This document shows, piece by piece, positions 63,062 through 64,000 of a stretch of 64,000 bases of DNA. Where the stretch lies: positions 1-64,000 of the forward strand of contig JAMDHS010000033.1 in the NCBI GenBank assembly GCA_029717555.1. Reading direction: 5' to 3'. Source of the DNA: Peribolospora baueri (taxonomy: Eukaryota > Basidiomycota > Peribolosporomycetes > Peribolosporales > Peribolosporaceae). The first letter of the stretch is position 1; each line of letters begins with the position of its first letter. The translations under genes and the position numbers were made by a program. A model generated the notes under the pieces. That model searched no databases, was not told the origin of the DNA, and was given only the letters and a program-made list of their open reading frames with translations.

Positions 63062-64000
63062 TCACATGGTCTTGAAGATGTACAAGCCGACGAGGGCGAC
63101 GCTGTAGCCAAAGATCTGCAGCGGCGTGATGGTGCTGCCGAGGAGGATGACAGAGGAGACGATGAGCAGAATGTCCTTGAATACGCCTGCCAGGGTGAGC
63201 GTCTAACAAACAAAAAAAAAAAAGGAAAAGTCAGCGATTCATGCGAGCGACCGTAGTCCTTGCGCCCCGACCGCCCGCCCGCTCACCAAACTGCTCGCGG
63301 CACCGATCAAGAAGACGGAAGCGACGTTGAGTCCAAAGGCGACGGAAGCGTTGGAGATGAGGACAAACGGGCCGAGCTTGGAGAGGTCGAGGAACGGCGC
63401 CCATCCTTCGGTGAAGGGGATCAGGAGCGAGTTGATGCCGGCGCAGACCTGTGGGGTCATACAGATGACGATGAGCAGGTGGACACTCGCGGCGCGGCGA
63501 CGAGACGGGAGACTCACCGGAGCGAAGTAGTAGAGGGAGACCTGCGCAGTTGGGTCGGCGGTGAGCGTTGGGACGAACGGCGTGCTGGGACAGACGGCGG
63601 ACGGCGGACGGCGGACTCACCAAAGGGTCCATCTTGAGTCCTTGCAACAAGACCTGAATCATGACGAGCCTACTCGACTCAAAGGCGATCGCGAGGACCT
63701 GGTAGACGAATCCTTCGAGGACAAACTCGAGTTCTCCGTAGGAGGCGATGGAGACGCCGGAGGAGATGAGGATGACGACCCAGAGCAGCTGTGGGTTTGC
63801 GTCCTTGAGCTTGAAGACGAAGGAGATGAGCAGGACGGCGACGGGGGTGAAGGCCTTGAGCATCTGAATAAAGGACACGCTCAAGGTGAGGTAGGCCATG
63901 TTGCTGAAGACGAGGGAGCCGGAGAAGAGGGCGCCGATGGGGAGGATGTTCTTGTACCACCTCTCCCACGTCATCTCCACGTCGTTCAGACCGTCGAGGA
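63062..64000 (-). CDS. Sugar-phosphate/triose-phosphate-type transporter (DMT superfamily), 5' part beyond window
   Basis: Visible exons: beyond 64000 to 63621, 63541-63518 (24 nt, VSLYYFAP), 63448-63287, 63202-63062. The frame is open to the window edge, so the N-terminal half is missing. Typical TPT features: RWYKNILPIGALFSGSLVFS, YLTLSVSFIQMLKAFTPVAV with the conserved LKAFTPV, LWVVILISSGVSIASYGEL, ESSRLVMIQVLLQGLKMDPL, then the second half ending TPLQIFGYSVALVGLYIFKT. At least six hydrophobic helices are visible. The family exchanges sugar phosphates or nucleotide sugars in Golgi, ER or plastids; fungal members of this subgroup are mostly uncharacterized, so the substrate is unknown. Stop codon at 63062-63064. 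Confidence 0.9.

Overview
This window is nuclear DNA of a fungus, almost certainly a GC-rich, intron-dense basidiomycete (a yeast or dimorphic member of Pucciniomycotina or Ustilaginomycotina would fit; I cannot choose between them). The reasons are many short introns with GTGAGT-type donors and CAG acceptors, up to 22 exons in one gene, and fungal-specific families: Skt5/Chs4, Pom152, a GRAM-VASt sterol transporter, fungal class I myosin and a CaMKK-type kinase. There are no operons. I found no CRISPR array, rRNA, convincing tRNA, autonomous transposon or virus-like element.

Layout. 1-79: a pure A run at the window edge. 159-1357(-): aspartic protease lacking its last exon. 2877-3957(-): HCTAGKDRTG protein phosphatase. 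4.0-6.6 kb: the least ordinary part, with doubtful coding remnants, a 426-bp foldback element with nearly identical arms, and a frameshifted Myb/SANT-like pseudogene. 6912-10765(+): large disordered protein. 11202-13994(+): NDPK-like domain joined to seven short repeats. 14567-17373(-) Exo84 and 17833-20075(+) Skt5 are divergent. 20736-26149(-) Pom152 and 26491-32216(-) Smc4 lie head to tail; Smc4 is divergent from ATP synthase subunit e (32637-33166,+). 33620-35563(-): RbAp48/Hat2 WD40 protein. 36151-37121(-): four-exon gene of unknown function, divergent from a CaMKK-like kinase (37393-40146,+). 40738-46474(+): myosin I. 46915-48752(+): disordered protein with a conserved-looking C-terminus. 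49.3-50.8 kb(-): broken fragments of an unknown repeated gene family. 51040-54819(-) Lam-type sterol transporter and 55352-56793(+) ALA dehydratase are divergent. 57578-58501(-): ribosomal protein eL34. 59128-61423(-): Sec14/Pdr16-like protein. 63062 to the end(-): sugar-phosphate/DMT transporter running off the window.

Most genes are housekeeping and share no pathway beyond loose themes: polarized growth and cell wall (Exo84, Skt5, myosin I), chromatin (Smc4, RbAp48) and membrane lipid traffic (Lam, Sec14-like). I do not see a clustered new system. The best leads are the pseudo-NDPK/repeat protein, the degenerate repeated family near 50 kb, the foldback next to a dead Myb gene, and several odd gene structures (start codon split by an intron in eL34, a run of 11-23 nt exons in the kinase, a phase-breaking junction in Skt5).

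Exon boundaries were read by eye from splice consensus, reading phase and family conservation. Phases close in every model except Skt5; individual boundaries may be off by a few bases.
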